Origin: Adiantum capillus-veneris
Lineage: Eukaryota; Streptophyta; Polypodiopsida; Polypodiales; Pteridaceae
DNA length: 64,000 bases
Assembly: GCA_014529385.2 (NCBI GenBank)
Contig: CM043958.1
Location: forward strand, 153,039,293 to 153,103,292
Direction: 5' to 3'
The first letter of the stretch is position 1. The number at the start of each line of letters is the position of its first letter. The notes under the pieces are model-generated. The model saw only the letters and a program-made list of their open reading frames with translations, made no database searches and was not told the origin of the DNA. Position numbers and translations under genes: made by a program. Shown here piece by piece: positions 47,787 to 60,180 of this stretch.

Positions 47787-49427
47787 TGTCATAAAATCTA
47801 ATATCTAATATCTAATATCTAACCAACCCAAATGATTTTCTCATATTAAATTGATCACTTAATGTGGGAGAATAAACGGGAACAAGTGTTAAGATATAGA
47901 CATGTGCTTATAGATCTATCTCAACACGGGGCCAATGGTAAAGAGGCCCAAATGAGAGATGGTCTATCAAAGAGCAAGTCTAACAAATTGAGCATAAGAC
48001 CTTAGGGTTAGCTTCATTAAAGACCTCCAATAATGTGTGTAAAAGTCCTTTGACCTTAGGTAAGCTAGGACCAAACTTGAGGCGCGAGAACCCGACCCAG
48101 CTCGAGGTGCTTGTCCTGCTTGTCATGCTTGATGACTAAGGTGCTTGAGGTGCTTGATGATTGAGGTGCTTGATGATTGAGGTGCTTGAAGTGATTAATG
48201 ATTGAGATGCTTGAGGTGCTTGACATGCTTGAGAAGCTAGGGTTGCACTTGAGGTGAGAACCCAGCCCAAGCTTAAAGTGCTTTAGAGCCAAGCTTGTGG
48301 TGGGAACTGGGCCTATGCATGAGGGGCTTGAGGTGTCAAAAAGTCAAATATTCAATCCCTAAAAGGAGGGGGCAAGGCCTACATGATGGGGGATAAGAGA
48401 GAACACCCACACACTCACACAAGGTATGCATGGTACAAAGAAAGCAAAAGGGACACTTGTCAAGTTCCTCCTCATGTTGCCCTCATGGTGTGCCTGAAGC
48501 CTATTGGTTGGCCACCCAAGGGGTCCAATGATAATTTAGGAGATTTAATTAATTGATTTAGCATTTATCTAGCCCTCCCTCTTAAAGGGGAAAGGGGGAC
48601 ACTTGTCTCAAGGCTACCCTTGCTGCTTGTAATGCCTCCTGCTTATGATTGGCTAGGCCTGGAGGGGTCCAATGAGCTTCAAGCATGAGCTACAAGGGGG
48701 GGTCGACCCAAGCAAGCTAGGGGGTTGCTTAGGGGGTATACTCACCCACACACACTCACAATACTCTCATTGTGTGCTATGCAAAGTGCAAGAGCTCCCT
48801 CTCCTTCTCCAAGCAAGTAGAGGTTGAGAGCCTACACCAACACTCTCGGCTATGGAGTGCAAATCCAACCAAGAGCCATGCTTCAATGCTTAAGCTTTCC
48901 ATCTCATTCTTCTTCATTACTATGCTATTATGTATGCTAGCAACAAGAGTTATGATAAGTGAGGAACTAATTCTTTCTCCTACAAAATGTTTCTTCTTCC
49001 TCTTCCCTACCCTCATTCCTTGCTAGCTCTCTCCACCTTCGAAGGTGTTTGAGGTCTTGGGATAGTTAAATCTTTCTTCAAGTTTATGTTATGTTTGTGA
49101 TGCATGAAGCTTTTCATCTTCATTGCATCACCTAGATCACAAGGAACACAAAGATTGCATTGTAACAAGTCTCTCTTAATGGGAGAAATCACAATACAAA
49201 TGCCTATTGGAGGGGGGACCGGCTCCACATAAATCTTGTCCTCAATTGTTGTCATGTTCTCTAAATTCTCTCTCTTGCAAAAGTATTGTTCATGCCAAGT
49301 TAACTAATTGCTATGATTATGTTGCTATCTTCAATTATGTTCACCCGCTATGCTCACAAAGTCATTTCTCAAAAGTACTCTCATTAATTTTCGCTACTCT
49401 CAAATTAAATAGGCCAATTCCATTACA
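47787..49427 (+). mobile_element. Inner element 3' LTR (unit 2), 1641 bp
   Basis: As 33246-34870 but 16 bp longer, because one extra minisatellite unit (GAGGTGCTTGATGATT) is present near 48160. Confidence 0.92.
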
Positions 49428-51719
49428 AAAAGCAAGAAATATCAATACATCGAGAAAAACGAGAAAGGAAACTCTTGCAAAACCTAAATACCAGGACAAA
49501 GATTCAACCATGACACGAGTTGAACAAAAAAAGAAATATCAAGAGTTGAAGAAACCTCCAAAGGAGATGCATACCACTGAAATAGAAACCACCAAGGAGG
49601 AAGGTAATGATGTAATGAGTGTTTCATCCCATTACAAGAAATATACTCTCCAAGACCGAAAGATAAATGTCGAACAACCTGTCAGGGAACTAAGAAAACA
49701 TGGCAAAACCTAGGAAGGACGTGAAAACGCAAAAAAGATAGATCTGGCCGAACCAGAGGAGGAAAGAGCCTAGACCTGCCTACATTGCAAACGACCTAAT
49801 GGAAGAGGAAGAAGAGATTTCGTTAAGCTTATTGAAAGAATACCGAGACATCTTTGCTTGGTCTTATAAGGATCCCAAGGGTATTGATCCAAAAATCTGT
49901 CAGCATAACATACCTATGAGAGATGATGCGAAACCAAGTAGACAAAGGCCATACACTTATAATGAAACATTTTCCAAAGAGATCAAAGAAGAGATAAAAA
50001 AGCTCAAGGAAGCCAAATTCATTTATGAAATTGAACACACAGATTGGATGTCTCCGATTGTGATAGTACCCAAGAAAAATGGAAAATTAAGAGTGTGTGT
50101 CAATCTCAGGAAAGTGAATGCAGCTACCATTAGAGACAACTTTCCTCTTCCAATCACTGAGCATGTTTTAGAACGAGTTGCAAGAAAAAAAGCTTATAGC
50201 TTTTTAGTTGGCTTTTCGGGATACAATCAACTTTTGGTTGATCCCAAATATCAGCATAAAACTACCTTTGCAATTGAATGGGATATTTTTGCCTATCGAG
50301 TTATGACTTTTGGGTTAACTAATTCCCTGCCACCTTTCAAAGATTGATGAGCCATGCTTTTAAAGAATATCTTCGGAATTTCTTGGAAGTACATATGGAT
50401 AATCTATGTATACATTCATCAATCCGGGATAATCATTTTGAACACCTCAAAAGGTATTTGAAAAATGTAGACATTATAAGATTTGCTTAAATCGAAAAGT
50501 GCACATTTATGGACAGACAAGGAAAAATTCTTGGACATATGGTGTCTAAAAATGGCATAGCTATTGATATAGATAAAATTCATGTTATTGCTAAATTGCC
50601 TAGATCGACAACAGTCAAAGGGGTTCAAGCTTTCATGGGACGTTGTGGATATTATATACGATTCATTTATATGTACGCTATAATTGAAAACCCATGTACA
50701 GCTTAATTACACTCTTTGAATTGACTAATGAGTGTGAATAATCCTTCATGAAGCTTAAGAAAATTCTCACTTCATCCCCAATATTGAAGTACCATATTGG
50801 AATAAGATATTCCACATACATATAGATGCTTCCCAAATTTGCCATTGGGTGTATACTACTCAATTAGACGAAATAATATGATTTTTCTATTTCTTATGCT
50901 AGTAGACCAATTGAATATGTCAGAGAAAAACTATACAACCACCAAAAGGGGAGGATTAGGGATGATCTATGCTGTGAAAAAAAGTATAGACATTACCTAT
51001 TAGCTAACAAGTTTGTGTTCTTTGTGGACCATCAAGCCTTGTTGTACTTGGTCAACAAGCTATGCAACACAGGAAGAATAGTGAGATGGTTCATTATTCT
51101 TTTGGAATTTGATTCCATTGTAGATTATTAAAAGGGCACCACTCACCAAAGAGGAGATCATTTATCAAGGATTATTTCAGGAGAACCACCGAAAGGGGTA
51201 GACAATGATCTACCAGATGCATATATGTTCTCTGTGGAAATGATACCCCGGTGGTTAGAAAATATGATTTCATTGATGACCATAGCTCAAGTGGATTCGC
51301 ACATAACACTTCCTATTACAACAGGATTAATTGAGCAATCAACTGTGCATCAATTACTGGCTTGAAGGGTATACAAAAAAAATCGAGATGGAATATTGAT
51401 TTTGTGTATGAGGAGAAAACCCAATACCTAAGTCAAGCACATATTACCATAGTAGGACTTCACTTTGCAGAAGACCAAACTATGCAACAGATCTTGAGAC
51501 TTGGAGTATTTTGGCCAACCGTGAGGAGTGATATTCACTCATTTGTTAAAAAATGTCCTCAAAGCTAGAAACAAGCACCCATACCTCATGTGACATTGTT
51601 CCAAATGTCACTCGTTCCAAAGTGGAGTAACTATCTAGTTGCTTACTTATCAGGCCAAACATTTCCTGAGGATATGAGTAAACGCCGCCAAAGAGCAATT
51701 GAAATTGACTTTTCCAATT
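49428..51719 (+). pseudogene. E3 pol, first part (unit 2)
   Basis: Collinear with 34871-37167: RT 49799-50347, HMDN box near 50390, RNase H remnants 50750-51190, zinc module near 51430-51568, linker to 51719. Between about 50440 and 50910 it carries a run of single-base indels relative to unit 1, mostly in homopolymers, which add frame breaks. Confidence 0.8.
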
Positions 51720-52399
51720 TGGTCCCAATAATGCACTCAATGTGGTCCCGATAATGCAGAGTGTTACATAAGCATCCAATTACCCTTCTCAAAAGTTGTT
51801 GGTACTCAACAACCCTCAATATCCTTTGCATTGTGAAGTACAAGCTCTTGTATCTCCTATTTAGCTTTTCTATGAGTGGTGGAACTAGCCATCTTTACTA
51901 TATAGCAATGGAGACCTTGGGTTTGTGGAGAGATAATGGTAGAGAGAGAATGAGAGGATTGTGTAGAGTAAAGGAAAGAGGGAAGCATTTTGTAGAGGAG
52001 AAAAATGTTTTTTTGATATTAGGACTTTTTTTTTTAGAGTGAGGGAGGACTTTGAGAGGGGAAAATGTCACTTTTGAGAATTTTTAAGAAAGTTAATTCT
52101 TTTGGTTTTTTTTTTTGTGTACGTATTTGTTTTTTTTTTAAGGGATGGGTGGGTCCTTTTCCCTCAAAGGGTCCCTCTAAATGAGGAATTCCAAAGACCG
52201 AGCAAGATTTGTTGAGCGAACTAAACATCGAGCAAAACCAGCCAATCAAAGAGGATAGCATACATAGCATTGTCAAATCTTGGAACATTTTGACAATACT
52301 TCATTTCATGTGAAATTTCATAAAGTTAGCAAACACTAAAAATTTGCTCATTATATTTCTCCACATCTAGAGGCATCTTCACATATGTAAGAAAAAACA
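51720..52399. repeat. Repeat X, copy 3, inserted in E3 pol
   Basis: 680 bp. Left neighbour is the pol linker (RRQRAIEI) and right neighbour is the integrase zinc module (HVGLAGGHF). Pol continuity across it, with about 30-40 codons missing, indicates that X interrupted one original pol. No target duplication is visible. Confidence 0.85.
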
Positions 52400-53467
52400 C
52401 ATGTTGGATTAGCTGGAGGTCACTTTTCTAGTGAAACCACCGCGAGAGCAATCTTAATGGTAGGCATATGGTGGCCAACACTTTTTGCAGATGCCAAAGA
52501 ATATGTTCGAAGGTGTGATGCATGTCAACGAGCAAAAATGCCAACCCGTGTAGATAGCATGCCTTTAAGACCAATGATGGAGGCTAGAGCTTTTGCAAAA
52601 TGGGGTATAGATTTTGTTGGACCAATACAACCACCTGCTTATAGAACCCAAGCTCAATATATCATTGTAGCTACGGACTATTTGACCAAGTGGGCAGAGG
52701 CTAAAGCAACCCAAAAGAATGATGCCAGAACCACAGACAGATTCTTGTATGAGAATGTATTCACAAATATGGACTGCCAATAGAAATTTTCAGTCATAGG
52801 GGAACTCATTTTCTCAATGAGGTAATTGACTACCTGCTTAATGAATTTATGGTCATCCATAACAAATCGGCTCCCTATCACCCACAAGCAAATGGACAAG
52901 CTGAGCACACAAATAAAATTATTAGCTCAGTATTGACTAAAGTGTTAGTTCAGGATAGACTGATTGGGAAATGAATCTCCATGCCGCTATATGGGCTTAT
53001 AGAGTTTTGTTCAAGACATCCTTAAATGCTACACGCTTTAATCTTGTTTATAGTCTTGATGCCATACTGCCGATAGAATTTCTATTGCCGACACTAAGGG
53101 TAGCTAAGGATCTTGAGTGGACTGGACATGAATTGTCAGAGAGGTTTGAAGATTTAGAAAATCTTGATGAGCAAAGGCTAAGAGCTGTAGCTCACATTTA
53201 TGCACAAAAGCAGAAACAAAAATAGTTTTTTGATTCCCATTTAGTTACAAAAATCTTCAAAAAAGGGGACTTAGTTTTAGTCTATTCCCTTAAGCAACAC
53301 ATTCCCAAGTTTAAGAAAAAGGAAAATGGACCGTTTATCATTGAAGATGTATCCCCAAGTGGAGCAGTTAAGCTGTCCACTCTAGATGGTGAACCAATGG
53401 CTAATTGGATTAGTGGATGCCATTTAAAGAATTATAATTTGCCACTAACCAATAAATTGCTAGAAAG
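52400..53467 (+). pseudogene. E3 pol, second part: integrase
   Basis: Begins with the HHCC module (HVGLAGGHFSSETTARAI, IWWPTLFADAKEY, RRCDACQRAK). The core follows: KWGIDFVGPIQ holds the first Asp, the second site reads SHRGTHFLNE near 52792 with His for Asp, and PHQANGQAE-type sequence (YHPQANGQAEHTNK) near 52880 holds the Glu. Frames change at about 52783 and 52970. The C-terminal part has IWAYRVLFKTSLNAT, LDAILPIEF, and a GPFIIEDVSPSGAVKL domain, ending near 53467. Integrase would insert the cDNA; the lost Asp makes this copy inactive. Only one copy exists in the window because the duplication ended before it. Confidence 0.85.
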
Positions 53468-54370
53468 ATGCATGCAACAAAGCAAAGAAAGATGAAACGA
53501 CAGCAGGTCATTGATGAAGCACAAGAGGAAGCTCGGCTTAGAGTACTCAAAAGGAAAGCTGCTCTCAAAAATCAACAAATACCTATTCCCACCAACATTC
53601 TTTAGAACTAGATGAACGACTGTGGGAATCACATAAGGATGCAGTGTCAACAGATGATGAACGGTTAGATGGAATGGACCTTCGCATCAAAGTATAGTTG
53701 AATAATCATAGCACAAATGCATTGGTCGGTACAGGAGCTCGAGTAAATGTAGTTAGTTATTCCATGTACAAGAAAGCAAAGAATTAGTTTTTGGCGTCAA
53801 GAATATCGGCTATCAAAGAATGCAACAAGAACCCAACACCGGCATTGGGAGTCGTCAACTTAAATGTGATAGTACATGGACGTTCATGCCCTTATCAGTT
53901 TGTATACTTACCAAATGAACACATGAATGAAACAATGATTCTTAAAATCTGATAGATGCGGAGGTACAAGGCAGTTCCAGATTGGGATACCAATCAACTC
54001 AAACTATCACCGAAAGGTGGACAACTCATTGTTCCAATTTCACCAAGCAAAGAAGAATGGAAAAGAGATTACCATCAGAACAAACCACGAAGCGATTAAT
54101 CTTCTCCATCCTACAGACAAGAAAATGCTACAAGTAGCATGCAATGAGTCATTCATATCTGGGTACCAAAAGCACAACTCAAGGACAAGCCTTTTCAAAT
54201 TTGGGTGCCCAAAAAATCATCTACTGTACCAAAGAAGGTTCCAAAGTTAAAAACAACAAAGAAGAGCATCTTCGAGTAGGGAACCTAGCACAAGAAGGAT
54301 TTGGAGGAAAAATAAGCATTTATCTTCTCCGCAAATTGTACAGCCGATGAAGCAATGGAGAGACTTAAAA
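53468..54370 (+). pseudogene. E3 post-integrase basic linker and retropepsin-like domain
   Basis: ATG at 53468 opens a Lys/Arg/Gln-rich helix (KQRKMKRQQVIDEAQEEA) that stops near 53605. After a frame change the protease reads NALVGTGARVNVVSYSMY near 53717-53770, where the expected DTG is GTG. A flap-like strand (VIVHGRSCPYQFVYLP) follows, then a closing TMIL near 53935, followed by RRYKAVPDWDTNQL. The closing hydrophobic-LG-x-PW region is degraded by stops. The tail contains QIWVPKKSS near 54208, matching QIWILKEQ in E2. A retropepsin downstream of integrase is not the usual Ty3/gypsy order. E2 has the same arrangement at 8985-10059. Confidence 0.7.
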
Positions 54371-55600
54371 CACTCAACCACAACAATTCATAACAAAAAA
54401 ACCAGGGAGGAAAAAGTTGGACGTTAATGTGTGATTTTTTGCAAATTACCTAATAATGCTCTTACAAAATCATCAACAGGGGAAATTTAACTGATAACAT
54501 CTCCCCGATGAGTGTAAATAGTATAAATACTATCAAAAAATCATATTTTTTTGTTATTTTCATCATTTTTCTTGATATTGGGACTTAAAACTGGAGAAAC
54601 CCACCAAAAAACAAAAAAGCAATGCTTCTTAATGGATTTTCTTAATTATTTATTTTTCACTTTGATTTTTTAGCATATTTTATTATTTTCTTTGATTTTT
54701 TTAATAAACAGATAAAAAATTAATAATAAATAGCAAATGAGCTCAGATGGAGAAATTGAAGATACGTGATGATCAGAAGGACAAGGCAGATAGACACAAA
54801 AAATTTCAATCTAACCGACAGATGGAAGCGAGAAGCTTAAATTAGGCCGCCAAGGCCTACTTTCGCAAATTCTTGCAGAATGAGCTAACGGAATCCGATT
54901 GAAGAAATTTTTGAGTCTACAGTTATCTATTTACAACGCCGTCTCACACGTGACATGGGGATAAGTTCTAAACTTATCAATGAAAAATTCTATATGGCAG
55001 GGTAGCAAGTCTAGGCTCAGGAAAAAACCCTAGAAACCCAGCTGTGCACGAAGTCCTACAACACAAAATTGACCATAGCGGCCAGTCAGCTCAACTGAAT
55101 TGGACGAGACTTGAACTGTAGCATGCTCCTATATAATAGAACATTTTCATATCACTAGATGACCATTTGGCTAGGGTCAAGGGGGGCCCAAGTAAATAAT
55201 CCAGGATTTTTTCATATGCCAAAATTGGATTCTTACTCCACGGGCAGCTTATATACTGGGTCTATACACAATGTACCTAGATGGTTTCATGGAAACAGTC
55301 AAGGCAAGCTCTCGAATAGCAGAAAACAGCTTGAAGGCTAGAAAGCGTCAAATTTGACATATAAAGTCAAACTGACTCCAAATGGACCAAAATTGGATAG
55401 GTAGCATCAGGACTAAGTAGCTGACAAGTCCATAGCTTCAAAAGTGACTAACCAACTCTACACTAGTCACAAAAATTGACGATTTCAAAGTCGACAAAAG
55501 CATGAAGTGATGCCGACACGATCGAACTTTACTAAATTCATTTTAGGACTTATTTTAGATGTTTTAAATATGTTTAGGTCATCAAATTGTCAATTCTTGC
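54371..55600. other. E3 spacer without gene
   Basis: AT-rich, with T-rich runs at about 54540-54720. A phrase near 54905 matches E2 near 12630. No gene seen. Confidence 0.5.
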
Positions 55601-55615
55601 AAAAAAGTGACTGCT

Positions 55616-56300
55616 GTAAATAATTGTGATTATTTACTTTTGTGCTTGTTTGGCTTGAAATTGATCTCTTCACTTCACCTATCACTTGTACACATCTATT
55701 ACATGCCACATGTCAAGTATGAGCCAAAATGATCAAGAAAAACTTTGAATTTGTCAAAAAACGCATAAAAGCCTTTTCAATCCAATTTTTAAGTTAACTA
55801 TCACATTTTTTGATCCAAATCACCCCATATCTCACACACAGACTCTACATCATGCCTAGAACCAAGTTGTAACAAAAAATGTACAATTTGATGAAAAAGT
55901 TAATAATCGTGATTATTTAATTTTTTGCCAAAATGGGTACAAATTGCAACTTTGACCTTATGGGACCAAAGAACATGATGTCCCAAGTCCACTAATCAAG
56001 TTTGAGTAAGTTTGGATCTCAAAAATTCAAAATCTCTTTATATCCATTGTTTCAGAGTCTAAAAGCCTAAATTTGGCACCATTTCCACCTAGTGCACTCA
56101 AATGAGTCCACACTTCACCCAGAGTACCTAAATGTCATATGTTTCAAGCCTATGATATCAAAAATGCAAAAAGTTGGAAAAATTTCCCAACTGTAAATAA
56201 TCGCGATTATTTACTTTTGTTGCAACTTTTGCCTAAACTGCATGATTTTGATCTCTACATGTTTTTATGCATCTATGCGTGCTCCAAAATTGATTTGAAG
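55616..56300. repeat. Array C: 285-bp palindrome repeats upstream of E3 ORF-X
   Basis: Palindromes of the E3 type (arms GTAAATAATC and GATTATTTAC, minor variants) lie at 55616-55637, 55899-55920 and 56193-56214 (spacings 283 and 294). The monomer phrase AATCAAGTTTGAGTAAG near 55990 matches AATCAAATTTGGTGAG of array B in the same orientation. The same repeat therefore occurs at both the 5' and 3' sides of E3. Confidence 0.87.
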
Positions 56301-56401
56301 CAAAATCGACATCATTTGTCAACAATTCAGAATCAGGGCATTTTAGAGCGTAATTTGCATAATTTTCTAACTTTGACACTGTATTCACTTAATAGGAGCA
56401 A

Positions 56402-59400
56402 TGCAAGCACCCGAGAAATCAAAGGAAAGGGTGTCCCAGAAAGAAAAGCTGCAAGAGTTGCCACCATACCAATTAGACCCAAGCTGAGTGAAGACAACAA
56501 AGGCAACTTACTTATCTAAAGAACAGCTCGAAGAAAAAACACAACAATTTTCATTGGCAGATTCAAGAGCGAATAAGGACACCAAGTAGAACTGCAAATG
56601 CTACCAAAGGAGGTATATGATGTAGCGGCAAAGCCAGACACCAAGGAAGCCAACAGATGGCTAGGGCTAAGAGATTTCAACGACCAAGAACCATGCATAG
56701 TGGACTTTCAAAAAGCATATGAATAAATATCCTCAATCAAGGAAGATGGGTCGGACCAAATCACTGATCAACAAGGGCAAAAGGTTGAAGTGGTGATCAC
56801 TAAAAAAATAGTGGTCGAGGCACAGAAGGCATGACTATGCGGGCAAGGGATACAAAGATAGCAGGTACTTTTACCAAAGATATTGCTGCTACTATATTTT
56901 TTGATCTCATCCAAAGGCAAGTAGAGGAACCAGCTCACCTCTACCATCAACATTTTCACTTCCTCTCAAAGAGACCGCCACGGTACACAACTCCAAACCA
57001 TGCGGTTGCGACTACTTTCACTCAAGTACTGAAGTCGACAACCAGACAAGAAATAGATCATGCACATTATGTGCTTACAACACTGAAGGGCACAAAGAAA
57101 GAAGGAAAGATCACATAACTGGGTGCTCTAGAAGTGCTAACAAGAATAGCATATCATGCTATTGGAATGGCCGACAATTTGCCACCAGCCCCAAATCAGA
57201 ACACCTGGATCGTGTCACCTCAACCTTCTCCAAGGACCACCCGATCAACAAAGAGAATATACAAATCAAATGAGGAATTTGCAGAAAGTTCCCCTGAAGC
57301 CCATAACAATGAAAGCTCTGACAATGAAGAAACCAGGGAAGGAGAGAAGCAATGAAAAAGAAAGCAGTGGCAACTCACCAAGAGGAGACACAACAAAAGA
57401 AGGCTAGAATTGAAAGAGAAAAGCAAACATACAAAAGGAGCCGCCAAGTTACATGTGAAGACCCCAAAAGATGGAGTCCAAGAGATATAAAGGGACCAAG
57501 AACCAAGAACCCTGCAAGGAAAGGACCAGAGAATCCCAAAGATTTGCTTGAGCGGATGTATGTGGAAGTTGAAGCTTTAAAGCTGAAGGAAGCTCAAGAA
57601 GCTCAAAGAAAAGCACACGAAAAAGTGGTTGAGCAACAAAGACAAGTGGAAGCTTCTAAACAAAGTGAGTCACATCACGACTAGAGAAGATGCTCCACGA
57701 CCCTCGTCACCAACCATTCCAAGGTCTTCACCAATAGATAAATCGAATGAACACAACGTAGCAAAAGAAAAAGAGCATGAACAACAGGAAGAAGCAAGTT
57801 TTGAACAAGCAAGGAAGTTGAAACAGCTAAAGCGGGACCTTCCTCTACAACAGCCCAAGCAGAAGCAGTTGAGGCATCCACAAAGCCTCAAGGGAGAGAA
57901 GTAGAACCACCTCCACAGCCAGAAGCCATTGCACCAACAAAAGAGCCACAAACTAAAACAACCCAAACTTCCAAACAACCCCAGGTCAAGCTTGAAGATT
58001 GGGAAACAAATGATGAAGTCATCATGCAAGTGAATGAATATGCAAAGCAAATGCAGTTGATGATAGATAAGATGCGAACAACAATACCACTTAGCCACAG
58101 TGCCAAGGCTAAAGAGCTGGAGCAAGTGATTGATGCTTTGCAAGGAGAGCTAGAAGATAGAATGAACGTCATTGAATATCTTCAATGACAGATTACAGAG
58201 CTGAAAAATGAAGTAGCAATACACCCGATTGCAAAGGAGAAACAATAGAAAGAGATGAAAGAGCTAGGAGAGCTCCTCACAAAGTTACTCGATGCATGCA
58301 AGAGCAAATATCAACAATTGACAGAAGTAACCGATGAAATTTTAACATCCACTCTGTCAGTACAAAAGATCGAAGTGCAGCTCCATGTAGATGATGCCTC
58401 TTTGCAATACTCCGAGCAACGGATCAATGATCAAGCAACAATTCTAAGACAAATAAGAGAAAACCCAGTTGTAGCCTCAATCAAGGGAGCAGATAAAGTC
58501 TACAAGACTTTAGAAAAGAGAAACAAGGACCTTGAACTTGAGCTGAAGCTGGAACAAACACAAAGACAAGACCTTGCATTGATGCGGGTCCAAAGAGAAG
58601 AGTAATTGCTCAAGGAAATAGAGGAACTGAAGAGAATCGATCAGCTGCTAAGCGAGGGATGAACAAAAACTCAGGATGAAGCAAGAACCTTTGAACAACC
58701 AACCATCAACATACCCTCAGTCTCTTTTGCTGATATGGAAACACAACCGTCAGAAGGGCTTGCAGGAGAATCGAATTTTCAAGTACCAATCACGAAAGCC
58801 GAGCAAGTGCCATTGGTCTTGCTTTCTAAAGCTGATGAAGATACACTAAAAGAGCACATTGTCCAAGAAGCAGATGTTGAATGGAAAGCAGCAAATGGAT
58901 TGGGAGATGAGAGTTCTCCACTCAGTAAATGTAACTCAGTTCACTCCCAACCAAATCAATGCTCAATGGCATCAACGATCACTACCCTACCCATTGATAG
59001 AAGTGGAGCTACTGCAGGTTAAGGAAAGACTTTACAAGGATATGGAGGGATAAGACTCGGATGTTATCCACCCAAATGAAGAAAAAACTGGTTGAATAAG
59101 AACTCCAGATACCTCATTTTGTTTACAAGAGCACCTGCATCCCTACAAAAGGACCCTACATTTTGTCCTCTACCAAGGGTAAGGACATGGCAGGTACACA
59201 ATGCAGTGAAGAAGAAGAGGCCAACATGGCTAAATTACCCATGGCTACTAGCTCCAGAGTAGGGACCATCAACTGAAGAATACATGGTGAAAACCCTGAC
59301 GGGCGCCATGACCTTCTTCAAGAGCCTCCCCGACCTCTCATGTGCAATACTTTATAAGATCTGTAGAATGCTGCTCACCTGCATTCAAACTTTTCATGAG

Positions 59401-59790
59401 CCTGAGCAAGCAGGAGCACCATGGATGTCTTTCCTCGAAGGCAACAAAGGTCTATGTTATGATTTAAGTGGACAGCCTTCATAAGAAGTCCTCTACGGCT
59501 TCTATGCCAGATGTATGTTTCTACCATCTAGCAATATGTTGGCATTTGAAGAGGCATTCTGTACAGGTTTCTTCACATGGCGAATGAAAATATTTGGGCT
59601 AGTGATCAACAACCTTACATCAAGGTTTGTTGGCTATTCAGCCATTGAACTTAAATACAGAGTCACCATGTAGTTTTTGCAAGTCCCAGACAAAGAAAGA
59701 TGAATCAGATATGAAAAATCCCTACATACACTTAAAGACCGCCTCCCCAGCCGTCAACCCGAAGACTACTTCAATCCATGAAGCTGTATC
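56402..59790 (+). pseudogene. E3 ORF-X: long coiled-coil-rich retroelement frame, broken
   Basis: The first readable Met is at 56402 (SKERVSQKEKLQELPPYQLD), soon stopped. Frames then give RWLGLRDFNDQEPCIVDF and VEVVITKKIVVEA (56600-56830), then a helical block ending TRIAYHAIGMADNLPPAP (56850-57200), an acidic and Lys-rich low-complexity region, and Gln/Glu/Lys coiled coils (57350-58660; KLKEAQEAQRKAHEKVV). A C-terminal block follows at 59160-59640 (YMVKTLTGAMTFFKSLPDL, FYARCMFLPSSN, AFEEAFCTGFFTW) that matches E2 ORF-X at 17463-17927. Intact it would exceed 1000 residues. At least six breaks are present. No membrane segment, protease or polymerase motif is seen. Role unknown. Confidence 0.6.
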
Positions 59791-59806
59791 AAGGCATGAC
59801 AAAATC

Positions 59807-60180
59807 GAAGAGGGGGGGGGAATGTTAGCAACAAGCTAACTCGGATAACATTTTTTGGAGCTTTTATTGTAAAAAACGCTTATTCTTTTGATAAATTGAG
59901 AATATTGTAACTCCTACTTTCTAAATAAACAATGTAATTAATGAGCCGGGGCTACAAGCTTCCAGATTGTATCAACCTATCTTTAGTTAGAGCTCCCAGA
60001 TTTTAATAGTTTTGACCACAAAAACCTTGGCTAAGTATAAAAGCCAATTTTTGTAAGTTTTGGATAATAGAACAGAGCGTGAGCTAACGACGCTCACTTC
60101 TCTCCTTCTCGCGCTTCCTACTCCCTTCCCGGTTATCACATTGCAGTGTCGTCTGTTGCGTTGCAACCGCAGGTAAGAGC
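59807..60180 (+). mobile_element. E3-tail polypurine tract and 3' LTR start
   Basis: A purine tract, GAAGA followed by a G run and AA (59807-59822), precedes TGTTAGCAACAAGC at 59823, a TG-type LTR start. A TATA box, TATAAAAG, is at 60036-60043. The LTR's right end was not found. Its sequence is not visibly alike to the 5' LTR end at 23280-23611, either because different parts of one LTR are being compared or because the two ends come from different elements. Confidence 0.65.

Larger units (their letters stand above)
42432..49427 (+). mobile_element. Inner chromovirus-like element lacking its 5' LTR (unit 2)
   Basis: Collinear copy of 27890-34870: MITE-split gag-protease, pol, hairpin/PPT and 3' LTR. 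The missing 5' LTR is shared, so the loss predates the duplication. Confidence 0.85.

Noticed and set aside
53468-53605. Independent small basic protein gene
   Set aside because: The same helix precedes the protease in E2, so it is better read as a part of the retroelement frame.
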